64,000 nt of DNA from Daphnia carinata (Eukaryota > Arthropoda > Branchiopoda > Diplostraca > Daphniidae), in NCBI RefSeq assembly GCF_022539665.2, contig NC_081335.1:7006001-7070000 (forward strand), written 5' to 3'. Both the position numbers and the translations under genes were made by a program. Below are positions 11,098 to 22,540 of the stretch, piece by piece (positions within the stretch are counted from its first letter, which is position 1; the number at the start of each line of letters is the position of its first letter). The notes beneath the pieces are model-generated. The model worked only from the letters and a program-made list of their open reading frames with translations, was not told the DNA's origin and searched no databases.

Positions 11098-11875
11098 CAG
11101 TGCCGGTCCAGTTATAGAACCGGCCTGTGCGCGGTTCTATAACTGAATGGTTCTATAACCGAGCAGCCGATCTCAGAGCCACCTATCGTCGATTCTTTCA
11201 TCACACAGATTTTGACAGTATGTGAATGTAAAAGCGAATAGCACAGGGATAGTGCTGATCTCTATGCAACTACCCAGAATAGGGGGAAGGGGGTTCTCAT
11301 ATTAGAATTTAATACCTCAACCATTCCTGCATTATTTTACCAACAATAAGGTTCTACCACAAAGAGAATGCCCCATCAACGATTGGTCATTATATTAGAT
11401 ACAGTGCCGGTCCACTTCTAGAAACCCTTAGCTATGGAACCGGCTCGGTTATCGAACCGATTTTTATTTCCCCTGTTTCAGCGCCCATAATTAATAAATG
11501 GAAAAAAACAAAACGACACGAAAAGTGTCATTTTGTAATACAGTTATTTAAAAATTCTGATAACATTAAAAGGCAAAGAGAAAAGCAGCACGATAAGTCA
11601 TTTGTTTTATTGTTTTCCGCCTGAATTCGTTTGGAAGGCTATTATTTTACGTAAAGTCATTAAGCCAATTTGTACTATTGTCTAAAATTGCTAAAACCAA
11701 TTTCAATAACATGTGCTTGTACGTTTTAAAATGCGTAATCCGTACGTTCGAACCCAAAAATATGGATTTAGTTCAAAATACAGCCAATGGCGGCGCTGAA
11801 ACACGGCAAGGAAAAATCGGTTCGATAACCGAGCTGGTTCTATAGCTAAGCGGTTCTATCAGTGGACCGGCACTG
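11098..11875. mobile_element. Mariner-like MITE pair with TA duplication
   Basis: The block starts CAGTGCCGGTCCA after TA at 11096-11097 and ends TGGACCGGCACTG before TA at 11876-11877. A second CAGTGCCGGTCCA preceded by TA starts at 11402, and 11402-11875 forms a complete 474-bp inverted-repeat unit. The left 300 bp is therefore either a truncated first copy or a duplicated end. The subterminal arms share GGTTCTATA motifs. The inverted paralogue near 14650-14675 lacks the insertion and shows the empty site. TA target and CAGT ends suit the Tc1/mariner group. No coding capacity. Confidence 0.8.
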
Positions 11876-12956
11876 TATTGAAAACCACATGTAAAAAACC
11901 AGTAATCAGGTTGACCACACACATCTTCTAGTTCCAGGTCCCTAAACACACAATGTAAGTCTTCATAATATTTTACATAATAATAACATTGTAATATTTT
12001 AAAGTAACTTAAGCAAAGAACAATTTGCTATAAGTAATATATCGTTGAAAATAACATAACTGGGAAAACAATTTTTTGTACTACTTTTAAAATTAAGTTG
12101 GGTAACAATTATTGAACTGGTACAAGCTCGTAGCTATCAGGGTTTCCATGGTAACGCGTGTCAAAACAGCAGCTTCCCAGAAAAAAGTTTTACATTTGCT
12201 GCGTTCAATTTCAATTTTTTTCTTTTTTAAGAACATTGTATATAGCCTTTTTTGGTAAGTGTTTGGATATGTTGCATCAATTTTTTAAAACCCTAACGAA
12301 ATCTCATTCTGGATAAATTTGCTTTGGTGGCGGACAATAGTCACACTAGGGTTTTATGTTATTCCCAGATTTCGATTTGTCATTCCAGGTATTATTTACT
12401 TATTGTATTTTACTTACTATTTAACTACGTTAAGAAACTGTGAAAGATAGATAAATTTGTTACCTAACTACATTCGTTGTTAACCTAGGAGTAAATAAAA
12501 GCAGTGAAAGACAAAAAACTTCACGAGTCCCACAACAACTTATTTTATTTTGCATTATATTTAGTATTGGTGGTTTACAAAGGTATGTTTAAGTGAATAC
12601 ACTTGTTGCCAATTATTATTCTTGTATATCGCATATAGTACATCAAAATCAACTGGAATATTGCATCCACAGGTCTCTTATACCAAACTTGTGGTTTTAT
12701 TTTGTCGAACAGCATTTCAAACACACTTCAACGATCAAATTATTTTGTGAGAAAAACATTTTATTAATACTATGATTAACTAAATTAAGAGCCCCTTAAA
12801 CTGAAAGAAAATTTACCACATATGAAAATCTATTTCAGCAGAAAAATAATTGATACAACTTGGTTGGACGAGGATGTAGCCTACAAAAATATTTTCGTCA
12901 ACGCCAACACAACAGTACTTTTCTTCAACATCGCTGTAATTTTCCCACATCATGAG

Positions 12957-13209
12957 TTAGAATTGTGATTTATTTCTGTGGTACTGCTCGTAGCCGAGTC
13001 GCGGCACCCCGATTATTGTTTTTCTGCAACATAAAAACATATCCAGCGTTTCCCCAATAAGTCGGCAAATATGAGTCACCTTTCCGAATTCCATAACCAA
13101 CAGCCAGAGCAGCGTGAACCATACTATCATTTCTACTGACCGCAATCCCCAAAACGAACAAAAAGGCTAACGGTAACCTGAATAGACACTTGACAGAAAA
13201 ATTCTTCAT
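12957..13209 (-). pseudogene. Cathepsin L-like protease C-terminal fragment
   Basis: The minus-strand frame reads HAALAVGYGIRKGDSY then WGNAGYVFMLQKNNNRGAAT, which follows the papain/cathepsin L C-terminus: the catalytic His (HA-LAVGYG), the segment normally holding the catalytic Asn and WG, the GY--M-R--NN motif and the C-G-A-T end. The Asn-containing NSWG stretch is deleted and the conserved Cys before G(I/A)AT is Arg, so it is not a protease. Codons upstream of SRNDSMVH do not look like the protease. It lies exactly between the broken 5' end of CACTA II and the left TIR of CACTA I. It could be a captured fragment or an old local pseudogene. Confidence 0.65.
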
Positions 13210-13502
13210 TGAATGCCTTCCAGGCTGCCTTTGTAACCCTCTTCATTCTATTATAAAATTATTAAATTTGATGAAGTAATACAAACAATAGGGAAATTGT
13301 ATCACCTTCACTCTCAGTTTTTGCCTTCTACCATTTTTCTACCTTTCGACTACCATACGTGGTAGAACTGAAAAGGTAGAGGAATGGTAGAAAAAATTGT
13401 CTGCTTTCAGAAGGTAGGAGATTGGTAAGGTATCTACCAGTCCTCTGCTATTTGGTAGAGCACTAGGTGTCTACCACAAGGAAAGAATTGGTAGGCATGA
13501 AA

Positions 13503-13745
13503 TGTGAAACGACCTCACGAAAATGGACGACGGCCGAACATTATATGGGGGAGTAATAACTTGACGACAATGGTCGTGAGATGTACGCTTTGGTGATGTG
13601 GGAAAATTACAGCGATGTTGAAGAAAAGTATTGTTGTGTTGGCGTTGGCGAAGACATTTGTGTAGGCTACATCCTCGTCCAACAAAGTTGTATCAATTAT
13701 TTTTCTGCTGAAATACATTTTCAGATGTGGTAAATTTTCTTTCAG
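13503..13745 (+). CDS. Accessory 5' exon of CACTA element, unknown function
   Basis: Copy I keeps RKWTTAEHYMGE near 13520 and, after a frame break, MWENYSDVEEKYCCVGVGED from about 13595. Copy II keeps the second part with conservative changes (VGVDENIFVGYILVQPSC). Copy III keeps the first part in a 96-codon frame at 45654-45364 (GKWTTIEEHYIGEKLDNISS). Preserved reading frames across three diverged copies suggest an element-encoded protein exon rather than chance. No domain is recognised. It precedes the transposase by 1.6 kb. Confidence 0.45.
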
Positions 13746-15185
13746 TTTAAGGGACTCATAATTTAGTTAATCATAGTACTTATTCAAATGTACACACAAT
13801 TAGATCGTTGAAGTGTGTTTGAAATGCTGTTCGCAAAAATAAAACCACAAGTTTGGTATAAGAGACCTGTGGATGCAATATTCCCATTGATTTTGATGTA
13901 CTATATGCTGTAAACAAGAATAATATTTGGCAACAAGTGTATTCAGTTAACCATACCTTTGTAAACCACCAATACTAAATATAATGCAAAATAAAATAAG
14001 TTGTTGTGGGACTCGTGAACTTTTTTGTCTTTCACTGCTTTTATTTACTCCTAGGTTAACGAAGAATGTAGTTAGGTAACAAATTTATCTATCTTTCACA
14101 GTTTCTTAACGTAGTTAAATAGTAAGTAAAATACAATAAGTAAATAATACCTGGAATGACAAATCGAAATCTGGGAATAACATAAAACCCTAGTATGACT
14201 ATTGTCCGCCACCAAAGCAAATTTATCCAGAATGAGATTTCGTTAGGGTTTTTAAAAATTCATGCAACATATCCAAACAGTTACCAAAAAAGGCTATACA
14301 ATGTTCTGAAAAAAGAAAAATAATAAAATTGAACGCAGTAAACTTAAATTTTTTCCTGAGAAGCTGCTGTTTTGACACTCGTTACCATGGAAACCCTGAC
14401 AGCTACGAGCTTGTACCAGTTCAACAATTGTTAACCCACTTAATTTAAAAAGTAATATACAAAATTGTTTTCTTAGTTATGTTCAGCGATCTATTACTTA
14501 TATCAAATTGTTCTTGGCTTAAGTTACTTTAAAATATTACAATGTTATTATTATATAAAATATTATGAAGATTTATATTGTGTGTTTAGGGACGTACAAC
14601 TAGAAGATGTGTGTGGTCACCCTGATTACTGTTTTTTTTCATAAGGTTTTCATTAGTATTTAAAGTTTTTCGAAGGAACTAGTGTCGCTCGTGACTCATT
14701 ATTTGTAATAGTCATTGTTTGATGTGTTCTGCATTTTGCATTACAGCTTGTGCGTTTTTTTATTAGCAGTGTTATTGATAGTGGTATCGATTGTGGTTTT
14801 TTTTCGTACCGTAATTATTAATAGTAATTTACAATTTTGTGACGAACAACCTACTGTTTTTGGGGAGTCGTGCAAGTTCACGTGAGTTCTTTGTGAGGGA
14901 AACGGATTTTTTCTACTATTCAAAGGTACATACATTTTTTTATTTTATGGAGATATTTTATGTTATGTGATTTACCATTTAGTGACCAATAACCTTGTGT
15001 TTATTGGTTGTGGTTCGTGCAAGTTCACGTTTGTTGGTGAGGGAAACGGAATTTTTCAAGGTACATATATTTTTCTATGTTATTGAGATATTTTAGCAAA
15101 TTCACATTGAGAATCTAATTGCTTTCTTTATTTTAATTAACTTTGGTTCTTTTGTCCGTTGTAGGGGCGTTTTCTCCTTCTCCGC

Positions 15186-15270
15186 ATGGCGTCTAATTAT
15201 CCAACTTGTGCTCCGTGCCTCATTGATGTTTCAGAGCTTAATGCAATTGATTTAAATCATTTTTGCTAAC
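15186..15270 (+). CDS. Short first exon (MASNY) of CACTA gene
   Basis: ATG at 15186 opens MASNYPTCAPCLIDVSELNA, conserved as MASNYGTCAPC in copy II and MASIYASC in copy III. A stop follows after about 27 codons in copy I. Because copy II joins this block to the SAM-gene segment VNELQGIDDVTH, it may be the shared first exon of the SAM-domain protein. That use is inferred. Confidence 0.45.
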
Positions 15271-15364
15271 CATCAACTTCGATTCAAGTATTGCGGCAAA
15301 ACTTAAAGGTATACTATAAGTCTCCAACTTTTTTTTTCTGCTAAAAACATAAGTTTTTCCAACT

Positions 15365-17883
15365 ATGGCTTTTAATTCTGCGGTGTCAGACATTGAGGGG
15401 TTTTTTTGTTTTCAGTGCATTTCAAGAAATTTCACCCGTACTTTTATCAAAGGTGAATTTAGAAATTTTACTTCTCACTTACCAGCTATTCATGCCATGC
15501 ATACTTCCGGTGATGCAAGAGGAACTCTACTGGTATGCGCTCAGAACGGGTGTCCGGAGACTTTTAATTCTTTTTCTAATTTCAGAAATCATTTAATGCG
15601 GTGTAGTAAAACTCGGCGTAAAATTAGTTCAGAGGTTAGACAAAATATCAGCTTTCCAAATACCGACGAAGATGTTCATGTTATTCATGTAACAACCATG
15701 GAAAATGACATTGCAATGTCAATTGCAACTATTGTTGTTACTGAAGATAATAAAGCATCAAAACAAGTTGTAAGAGATTTAGCAAAGTTTATGTTAAATT
15801 TAAGATCAGAACATTTAGTTTCAAACACCGCATTAGATTACATTGCAAATAATTTGGGCGCCATTTTAGAACGAGATGATGAACAGCGTGAAAAAACCGG
15901 ATCTCTTACGTCGATTCTAAGAAACTTCAATTCTCAAAAAAAGCGATTAAACTATTTCAAAGCACATTTCGCTTATGTTGAGCCAAGGACGGTGTTTCTA
16001 TCAAACGAAAGTAATGCTCCTGTTCGAATTAATTCTAAGGAGGAATCATTTCCAAAAAGAACAAAAAAAACTTTCCAATATATTTCTTTACGAGAAACTT
16101 TGAGCATATTATTTTCAGACAACAACTTCCGCTCGAAATATTTTGGAGAAGTAACAAGCGAGGATGGTTTCATTAGAAGCCATCGGGACAGCAACAATTT
16201 TAAAAATAGTTCTTTTTTGAAACGTTTTCCCTTTGCAGTTCGCTTCCAAATTTTTTTTGATGAAACTGAAGTCACAAATCCGCTTGGCAGCAAGACAAAA
16301 AAACATGAGTTGGGTATGTTTTGCTTTCGAATAGAAAATTTGGCTCCATTAGAAAATTCGCGTCTTGTAAACATTCACCCTTTTGCGGTTTGCTTTAGTA
16401 AAGATTTGAAAAACAGCGAATTCAAATTTATCATTGATGAATTACTAAAAGAAATGGAAATTCTTGAATCTGACCAAGGGATGTTATTAGATGTTTCTGA
16501 TTTACCTGGATTTCGTATCCACGGTACAATTTCTTCTGTTTGCGGCGATACAAAGGGCATTCATGAATTGTTTGGGTTTTCATCGCCATCTGCTACGAAA
16601 TTTTGTCGACTTTGCCTTTTGAGCAGAGACCAAATAAAACGTAACTCAAATACGCATGGTTTAGAAATGCGAACTAAAGAGAATTATGACGTTACTGCAA
16701 GAGAGGCAAAGTTGACAAACGGTCAATCCACTCCACTTACTGGAATTAAATTTAATTGCCACTTGAACAAAAGTGGTTATTTTCACGTAACCAACAATTT
16801 AATTCTTGATTGTATGCATGATTTTTTGGAAGGAATAGTTCCATTTATTATTATGCTTGTGTTTCGTGAGTTTTCGAAAAATACTGAAAACTTTTTCGTA
16901 GCAGAGGAATTGAATAATCGTTTAAAGCGCTTTATTTACAGCTATTATGATAAGAAGAACAAGCCTTCGCCAAAATTTACAGATGTTTTAATTCGAAAAA
17001 GGGGAAATTATAGTACAAAACAGCGCGCGTCACAAAATTGGTGCTTGATCCGAATGCTTCCATTGATCATTGGAGATTTAATTGAAACTGGTGATCCCTA
17101 CTTTGAGCTTATTTTAATGTTAAACAGAATAATGGATATTGTTTTTGCCCCAAGTATCGCATTGGAACACACTGTGATACTAGAGGACTTGATTAATCAA
17201 ATATTTTTCTGTTTTAACAAACTATTTAAGGACATCAACCCTATTAATAAATTTCATCATTTAGTTCATTATCCAACCGTCATAAGGGAGAATGGTCCAC
17301 CGGTGCGATATTGGTGTATGCGTTTTGAAGCGTATCACAACATATGCAAACGAGCGGCGCATTATAATTCAATTTTGTCAACATTGTAAAAAGTGTTGCC
17401 AACCATCTCCAGACCGTGTCTTGTGCTGCAATTTTGAATACTAACATTTTTCATTCTGAGGACTTTGTTTTGGGTCCTTGTGATAAAAGTAGTGGAGCAA
17501 AATTCGTTTTTCTAAACTTAAACCCTGAAAGATTTCAATGCGATTTTAAAGTTCCCAAATGGGTTAAATCTAAAGGGAGGGAGTATCGCACAGGGTCCGT
17601 CATTTTGCTTCACCCTAGTTACAAAACTGACAACGGGTATCCTGAATTTGGACTTGTCCATAAAATGGCAATCAAAGACAGCGCATACTTTGCTGTAATT
17701 CCATGCAAAACAGTTTGTTTTGACGATCATTTCTATTCATTTAGAGTTGAAAAATTATCACATCTTGAAGGCCTTGCTATTGTAGAATTTGAAACCCTGC
17801 CTGATTGCGAGCCACTATGGATACTCCAAAATTTCAAACAATGCGATACAACAAATTTTGTTTCACCGAGGCACTGGGTTTGA
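15365..17883 (+). pseudogene. EnSpm/CACTA DDE transposase with one frameshift
   Basis: The first 674 codons hold N-terminal zinc-finger-like clusters (CFQC with a following H-x3-H, and CAQNGCPETFNSFSNFRNHL). The core has the pattern of animal EnSpm transposases: a first Asp in FFDETEVTNPLGSKTKKHEL, a second in VCGDTKGIHELFGF with the following CRLCL, the LDCMHDFLEGIVPF motif, and HHLVHYP followed by YWCMRFEAYH with the catalytic Glu. A frame break at about 17360-17375 leads to the C-terminal domain (17398-17883; SKGREYRTGSVILLHPSYK, DSAYFAVIPCKTVCFDDHFY), ending at TGA at 17883. The intact form would be about 830 residues. It acts in the nucleus, cutting and rejoining the CACT ends; the catalytic assignment is by family pattern. 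Confidence 0.85.
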
Positions 17884-18033
17884 ATTTTGCTTTAGTTCAA
17901 TTAAATTTAAAAACAAAGAATTTCAAAATTTTTCGTCTTCCTCTATTTTGTTTTTTTAAACTGTCCCTGCACTAACTGTACTAACTGGAGCCAAAACTCT
18001 GTTTCTAGATTTTCTAATGATGTTTTTTTTTAG

Positions 18034-19809
18034 GGGAAGATATTGATGGAGAATGCCTTCTTTCATTGACTGAAAAACAAATCGATGGCTTAAGTTTGTC
18101 CCTCGGCCACAAAATCAAATTGCAAAAACTTGTGAAAAATCTTGTCGCCGAAAATGCTTCTGCCTCAATGAGGAACAATGAAATCATTCCTGAATTATGT
18201 GACAATGGCACGGTAATCGAACTTCAAGGAATTGACGACGTAACTCACGTAAATAAAAGCATTACCGACGCACATGCAGATCCTATCAGCAAGTCTGATG
18301 TATACATAGTCAAACATATTTATTAGCAAGCATAAGAAGTAATAAATTTTTTTCTTGTTTGGTTTCAGGATACATTTCCAGTTATTTCAATTTTGAAGGA
18401 GTCGTCAGAAGGTAGAAAAATTGTTAAATCATTTATGGATCGCAACGAAGCGTATTTAGAAGTAGATGAACGGAAAACGTTGGTACGAATACTTGTGAGC
18501 CATATGTGCATGCTTTCTGGGAAAGAAGATTTATATCCACCGAGCAGCCTCAAAGAAGAACTTGCAAAGGCAATTGTTAAAGCTTTTCCATGTTTGGCTG
18601 TCCCTTGTTCTGACGGTTCTAGCCTGACGAACTATACTCACTATTTTAATCCAAAATTAACTAACGGTTTCATCGATACTCGTCTGAAAACTATGCGGTC
18701 GAAGTCCGAAGTGTCAAGGAAAATTAAAAAGTCTGGAAACCAAAGACTGCTGCTGCCCGGCTAAAAGGACGAAGTCCAATCGCAGGCCTGACAACGAGCT
18801 TAATGGTGATAGAGACCCCGCTTTCAATGGAGATGAAGATATATTCAAGGTAATTGGTTTGTTAATACATTCAAGATTTCATTCATCATTCAAAATTATC
18901 TGGTTTTCTTTCTTAGATTGGATGGATGAAGACACATTTACCTGAACAGGGTTCTAATGAAAACACAATTCAAGAGCATATGGCGTCTACATATAACTAC
19001 AGACAACATCAAATCTCTGTAGGTCAATGGACCACTACGCAGATACTTGCGGAGTATCCTCGCTTCCGTGATTGCCAAAATTTGGTATACATAGATTTAT
19101 GCATTTATGCCTTTTCTAATACGCTTCTTAATACATCCATAACATCCTAGATTTTCCGTGATTTCCTACTGGCATTCCCGAAGGCGGGACACTTTGAGGA
19201 GACTTTTATTTTGGCGCAAGGACCATTGGTAATAAAATATGCCTTGAGATCAAATGTTCCCGTTCCAGACACGGAAGATGGTAATGTTTTTTTTTAATTT
19301 CAATGAAGGTCAAATATTTAATGAAATTGAATTTAGAATGCCTTAAACTATTGGTTCTAGTAATGCGACTGATTCCATCTTTAAAGAAGATTCGCGTTGT
19401 TAGCCAGGATTCAATCATTGAACGAGTGGTTTATTTCATCAAGGTATACACCTAGTATTTTTGTTATTGCTTCATAATTTCACTCATTGTTTTCAAATAG
19501 GCTAATGAAGACATTTTATCAATTATCGAGAAAAAGCCCCATCTCAAGGAGTAACCTTTTATGTGTTGTGTAGGTTCGCTGAGAAACCCAATCTGTTTTA
19601 GCATTGTCTGTGAAGGGGAATTCATATCAAGCGGTACCAGCTCAATTAAGGCGTTCAAGAACCTCTTCGCGTCGTTTCATATGTTTCGTATTAAATACCC
19701 TACACTCCTAAGCACATTTTATTATTTTTTTTATTCTTACGTTTTCAATGTCCACCCTGGTAGAATTCGTCCTTCAGTCGCAGATTTTTTTACACAGTTA
19801 AATGCATAG
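18034..19809 (+). pseudogene. SAM-domain (SAMD3-like) accessory protein, six exons
   Basis: Exons with matching phases: 18034-18299 (SAM domain: EDIDGECLLSLTEKQIDGLS, LGHKIKLQKLVKNL), 18369-18849 (VDERKTLVRILVSHMCM, YPPSSLKEELAKAIVKAFPC), 18917-19084 (HMASTYNYRQHQIS, YPRFRDCQNL), 19151-19280, 19337-19443 (KKIRVVSQDSIIERVVYF) and 19501-19809 (C-terminal EFISSGTSSIKAFKNLFASF, ending at TAG). The family resembles animal proteins labelled sterile alpha motif domain-containing protein 3-like. Frame breaks occur near 18720-18760 (the KSKSE part and the GDRDPAF part lie in different frames) and near 19550. A SAM domain usually mediates protein contacts; partnership with the transposase is inferred from co-residence in three copies. 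Confidence 0.75.
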
Positions 19810-20099
19810 AAAGTGGGCATACAGAAATTGAAATAGCCTACACTTGATCTCATTATATGATAATTTTTCTGAAAAAGCATGTTTCCCTATATGTTAAATG
19901 TTTTGACTTATCTAGATATGTTTATGTAACTAACGTTCAAAGCGCATTTATGTAAATTCAAAACTATATGTTTAGTATTCTAAATACCAAGAAGTTTCTC
20001 TATTTTACATGGTTCCCAGAGCAACCCGGAAATTTCTGTTGTTTTTTGTATTTTGCAATAAAGAGTATTTTTCAAATCAAACCTTTTTCGCGCGTATAC

Positions 20100-20391
20100 T
20101 GAAAATTGAAAAAAGTGGTAAAATAGTAGGAGAAAAAGTGGAAGAAAAGTAGAAAAATAGAAGGAATATGGTAGTGTATGTTCCATGGTAGTATGATCTA
20201 CCAATGCGGAATTTTTTAATGGTAGACGCATTGGTAAAGGATCTACTTTTCTCCACTTTTTCTCTACTATATAAAAATCGACGACTTTTCTACCAAATGG
20301 TAGCAAGTACTACCATTTGGTAGCATGTTTCATTTCGCTACCAAATGATAGCCAAAAGCAGCGAAAAAGTAGGAATCAAAAACTGAGAGTG
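20100..20391 (+). repeat. CACTA I right terminal and subterminal repeats
   Basis: Several TACCATTTGGTAG boxes precede the terminus AACTGAGAGTG at 20391. The layout mirrors 9076-9240 and 42645-42760. Confidence 0.8.
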
Positions 20392-20479
20392 TTGTTTTAT
20401 CACCTTATCTTCTTGTGGACCAAAAGATGATTAAAAACGGGTGCTGCATTTTACAGGTAGACTGAAACCAGCCTAAGCA

Positions 20480-20640
20480 CATCAATAAAAAAGGTCTGTA
20501 GCAAAGGGGTAGGTGTGTGGCTCTATTAAATGAAGGGTAGGAAATTCTGATTTCTTAAAACAAAGGGGTCGGTGTGTCGGGCTTAAATAAACGAAGGGGA
20601 AGGTTTGTCGATCAATTTTCAACGATAATACGAATATGGA
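20480..20640. repeat. Degenerate 35-50-bp satellite, left block
   Basis: Units of the form GAAGGGGTAGGTGTGTCGG plus a spacer rich in TTAAATAAA recur four times with many changes. The same motif on the same strand continues at 37060-37230, so the element between the two blocks interrupts one array. Confidence 0.6.
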
Positions 20641-20644
20641 TTGG

Positions 20645-20757
20645 CGGAGAAAAAGGCCCAGACGAAAAAGGCCCATACAAAAAAGGCCCACTTTATTCCA
20701 AATTTTAAAGTGGGCCTTTTTCTCCATTAAACTGGGCCTTTTTCTCCGCTTAATTTC
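20645..20757. repeat. GGCCC-rich hairpin terminus of long-TIR element
   Basis: Tandem AAAAAGGCCCAGACG-type units lead into a hairpin, AAAAAGGCCCACTTTA pairing with AAAGTGGGCCTTTTT around a 16-20-bp loop. The mirrored terminus is at 36910-37058, with extra units on that side. Confidence 0.8.
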
Positions 20758-21769
20758 CATGTTCCTAAATCTTTATTGAGTTTCCAAAAAGTATTTCCCA
20801 CTTCCTATTCCGTGGAAGTTGGAATATATAAAGGTTGCTGAAACCGTGACCTTCTATTAGGTTTGCCCATATGAAACAATGTTAGCGTATATACGCTAGT
20901 TAATCTTTGATTATTTATTATGTAGCTATCGGATTTCGGATTATGTTAGTATTTATCTATTGCTAATATCCCGTTAAATAAAGTTCATTTTTCACAATTT
21001 TTGTTTATTGAACTACTTTAGCTTCTTTAAATATAATATAAGAATTATAAGTTTTCCGCACTTAGCCTTGTTCTGTCCACCCTCTTTGATCATTCCTCCC
21101 AACCCCCAGTCCATTTCCCTTATCACTTCCCTTTGTCGATGCTTATGCCATAGGTAAAGACCACTGATTCGTTGTGAATACGGAAACTGAATAAGTTCCG
21201 CGGGGCTTTTGTGGTTGCTGGGAACAAAGATATGTACCACGAAGACTAGTTTATTATTATTAACATTTGATAAGTAATGTTTATAGGAATAATATTACAA
21301 ACTTAAACTATCATCTGAGGCAACAAGGACTATTGTAATTCAAGATTCCAATACCATTTATTCCTTATACATTTTCAATTCTTTTAACAATTTCAAAGAG
21401 CCCAATAAATATATTAAAATCAAAACCTACTGCTATAAATGATTTTGCTCGTTCTTCGTGTCCTGTTTTCACCTTTTGCACATTTTCAAGCAGCTATTGA
21501 TTACCTTATTACACATTACATACTACATTGAGATATAAGGAACCTTTACACTTTGCGTTAACAAAGCTACTAATAAGGCCAAATCAATTTTCTACCATGA
21601 CGGACTTTTTTTTAAATGGGAGTCTGTTATTAGTGAAGACACTAAACCTTTTTAAATGAATCTAAGATTTTTTTTCTTCAAATTTTCCACGATCATGGAA
21701 GGCATGCCAGTGTATTTTTCTAAAAAACTATCACGCATAGCTGCACATAAAAGAACACGAGTTTAGCTC

Positions 21770-22333
21770 ATCCATGAGTCAGTTTCAGTCTTTCATACGA
21801 CAAATTTGCCTCTTTTCTTTAGTTTATTCACTTTATGTTCTTTCTTTTCAGTTTTCTTTTTCTACATGCTGGCTTTTCTCTTTTTCTGTTGTTATTCTTT
21901 TCTCTTTTCCTTTTCTTCGATTCGTTCGGCGCAATTTATGTGACTTTCTGATTTGATCTCGTTCATTAATTGATTTGGCTAGCAATTCCACATAGTCTTT
22001 TACCTATTGCAATACAGAAAGGTTAAAAGTTTTGAAGATCTTACAAATATTTTTGTCAAATTGGAAGTTTACCTGAAAACCTTCAGCTATTTGCAGAGCA
22101 CCATTTCATGCCTGTTTCTCTTCAATGCTTCTTGCATTCTCAACTTCAGCTTGGCCTACTAAGATTTTCATCTTGGGTTTAAATTTTATTTTCTTTCATT
22201 TTAATCGTTGCCACTTTGGATCTAAAGTGGTCGTTTCCAGAATGGGTGAGGAATTAGAAAGTTCTCCAAAATCAAATTTGCTGGAAACTAGACAGCCTTC
22301 ACTGTTAAAAATTGTTGTTGGCAGTGTACTTGC
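21770..22333 (-). pseudogene. Charged-protein remnant in left arm of long-TIR element
   Basis: Minus-strand exon-like blocks encode VSSKFDFGELSNSSPILE and a Lys/Glu-rich tail. The same blocks occur at 31603-31870 (KIKLKRKLEGMKKKLKRKSK), 31890-32480, 48060-48780 and, inverted, at 34790-35600. The sequence is cut at 22333 by element B and resumes at 31603. The protein family is not recognised; it looks like a low-complexity basic nuclear protein. Confidence 0.5.
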
Positions 22334-22540
22334 CCCACATAGCACAATTCGGTCCCACGGACATCCGTGGTATATCCTAGTTGGATAACGGCGACATCTT
22401 ACGGACATCCGTGGAACTGCCTGACCTCCGAGTTGGATGTCCTTCGGATCTCGACTGAATATTGGAAGACCTCCCGAGAATATGCCGATTGATATCCGAG
22501 GGACGTCCTGCTGGGCGGGAAAAGGACATGCTCTGAACAT
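22334..22540 (+). repeat. Element B left TIR and subterminal repeats
   Basis: After the 13-bp TIR come repeated CGGACATCCGTGG-type boxes (two near-identical, plus TTGGATGTCCTTCGGAT and ATATCCGAGGGACGTCC). The same box family recurs inside the right end at 31445-31590. These are candidate transposase-binding sites. Confidence 0.75.

Larger units (their letters stand above)
9076..12956 (-). mobile_element. CACTA/EnSpm element copy II, 5'-truncated and internally deleted
   Basis: The 3' end begins CACTCTCAATTTG at 9076, matching the termini of copies I and III. The body matches copy I in reverse order: SAM-protein exons (9.66-10.6 kb), the MASNY first exon (10690-10600) and the 5' non-coding region (10.7-12.95 kb). 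The transposase region present in copy I is absent, and the first-exon block passes directly into the SAM-exon tail. The 5' TIR is missing: copy I-like sequence stops near 12956 and is followed by a cathepsin fragment. It is interrupted by a mariner-like MITE at 11098-11875. Confidence 0.8.
13309..20391 (+). mobile_element. CACTA/EnSpm element copy I, full length (7.08 kb)
   Basis: The ends share the 15-bp inverted repeat CACTCTCAGTTTTTG (13309 and, reversed, 20391). The flanks carry a possible 2-bp duplication TT (13307-13308 and 20392-20393). The element encodes, in order, an accessory 5' ORF, a short first exon, a DDE transposase and a multi-exon SAM-domain protein, all on plus. Frameshifts in the transposase and the SAM gene show that it is no longer autonomous. 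Copies II and III are deletion derivatives of the same family. Confidence 0.9.
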
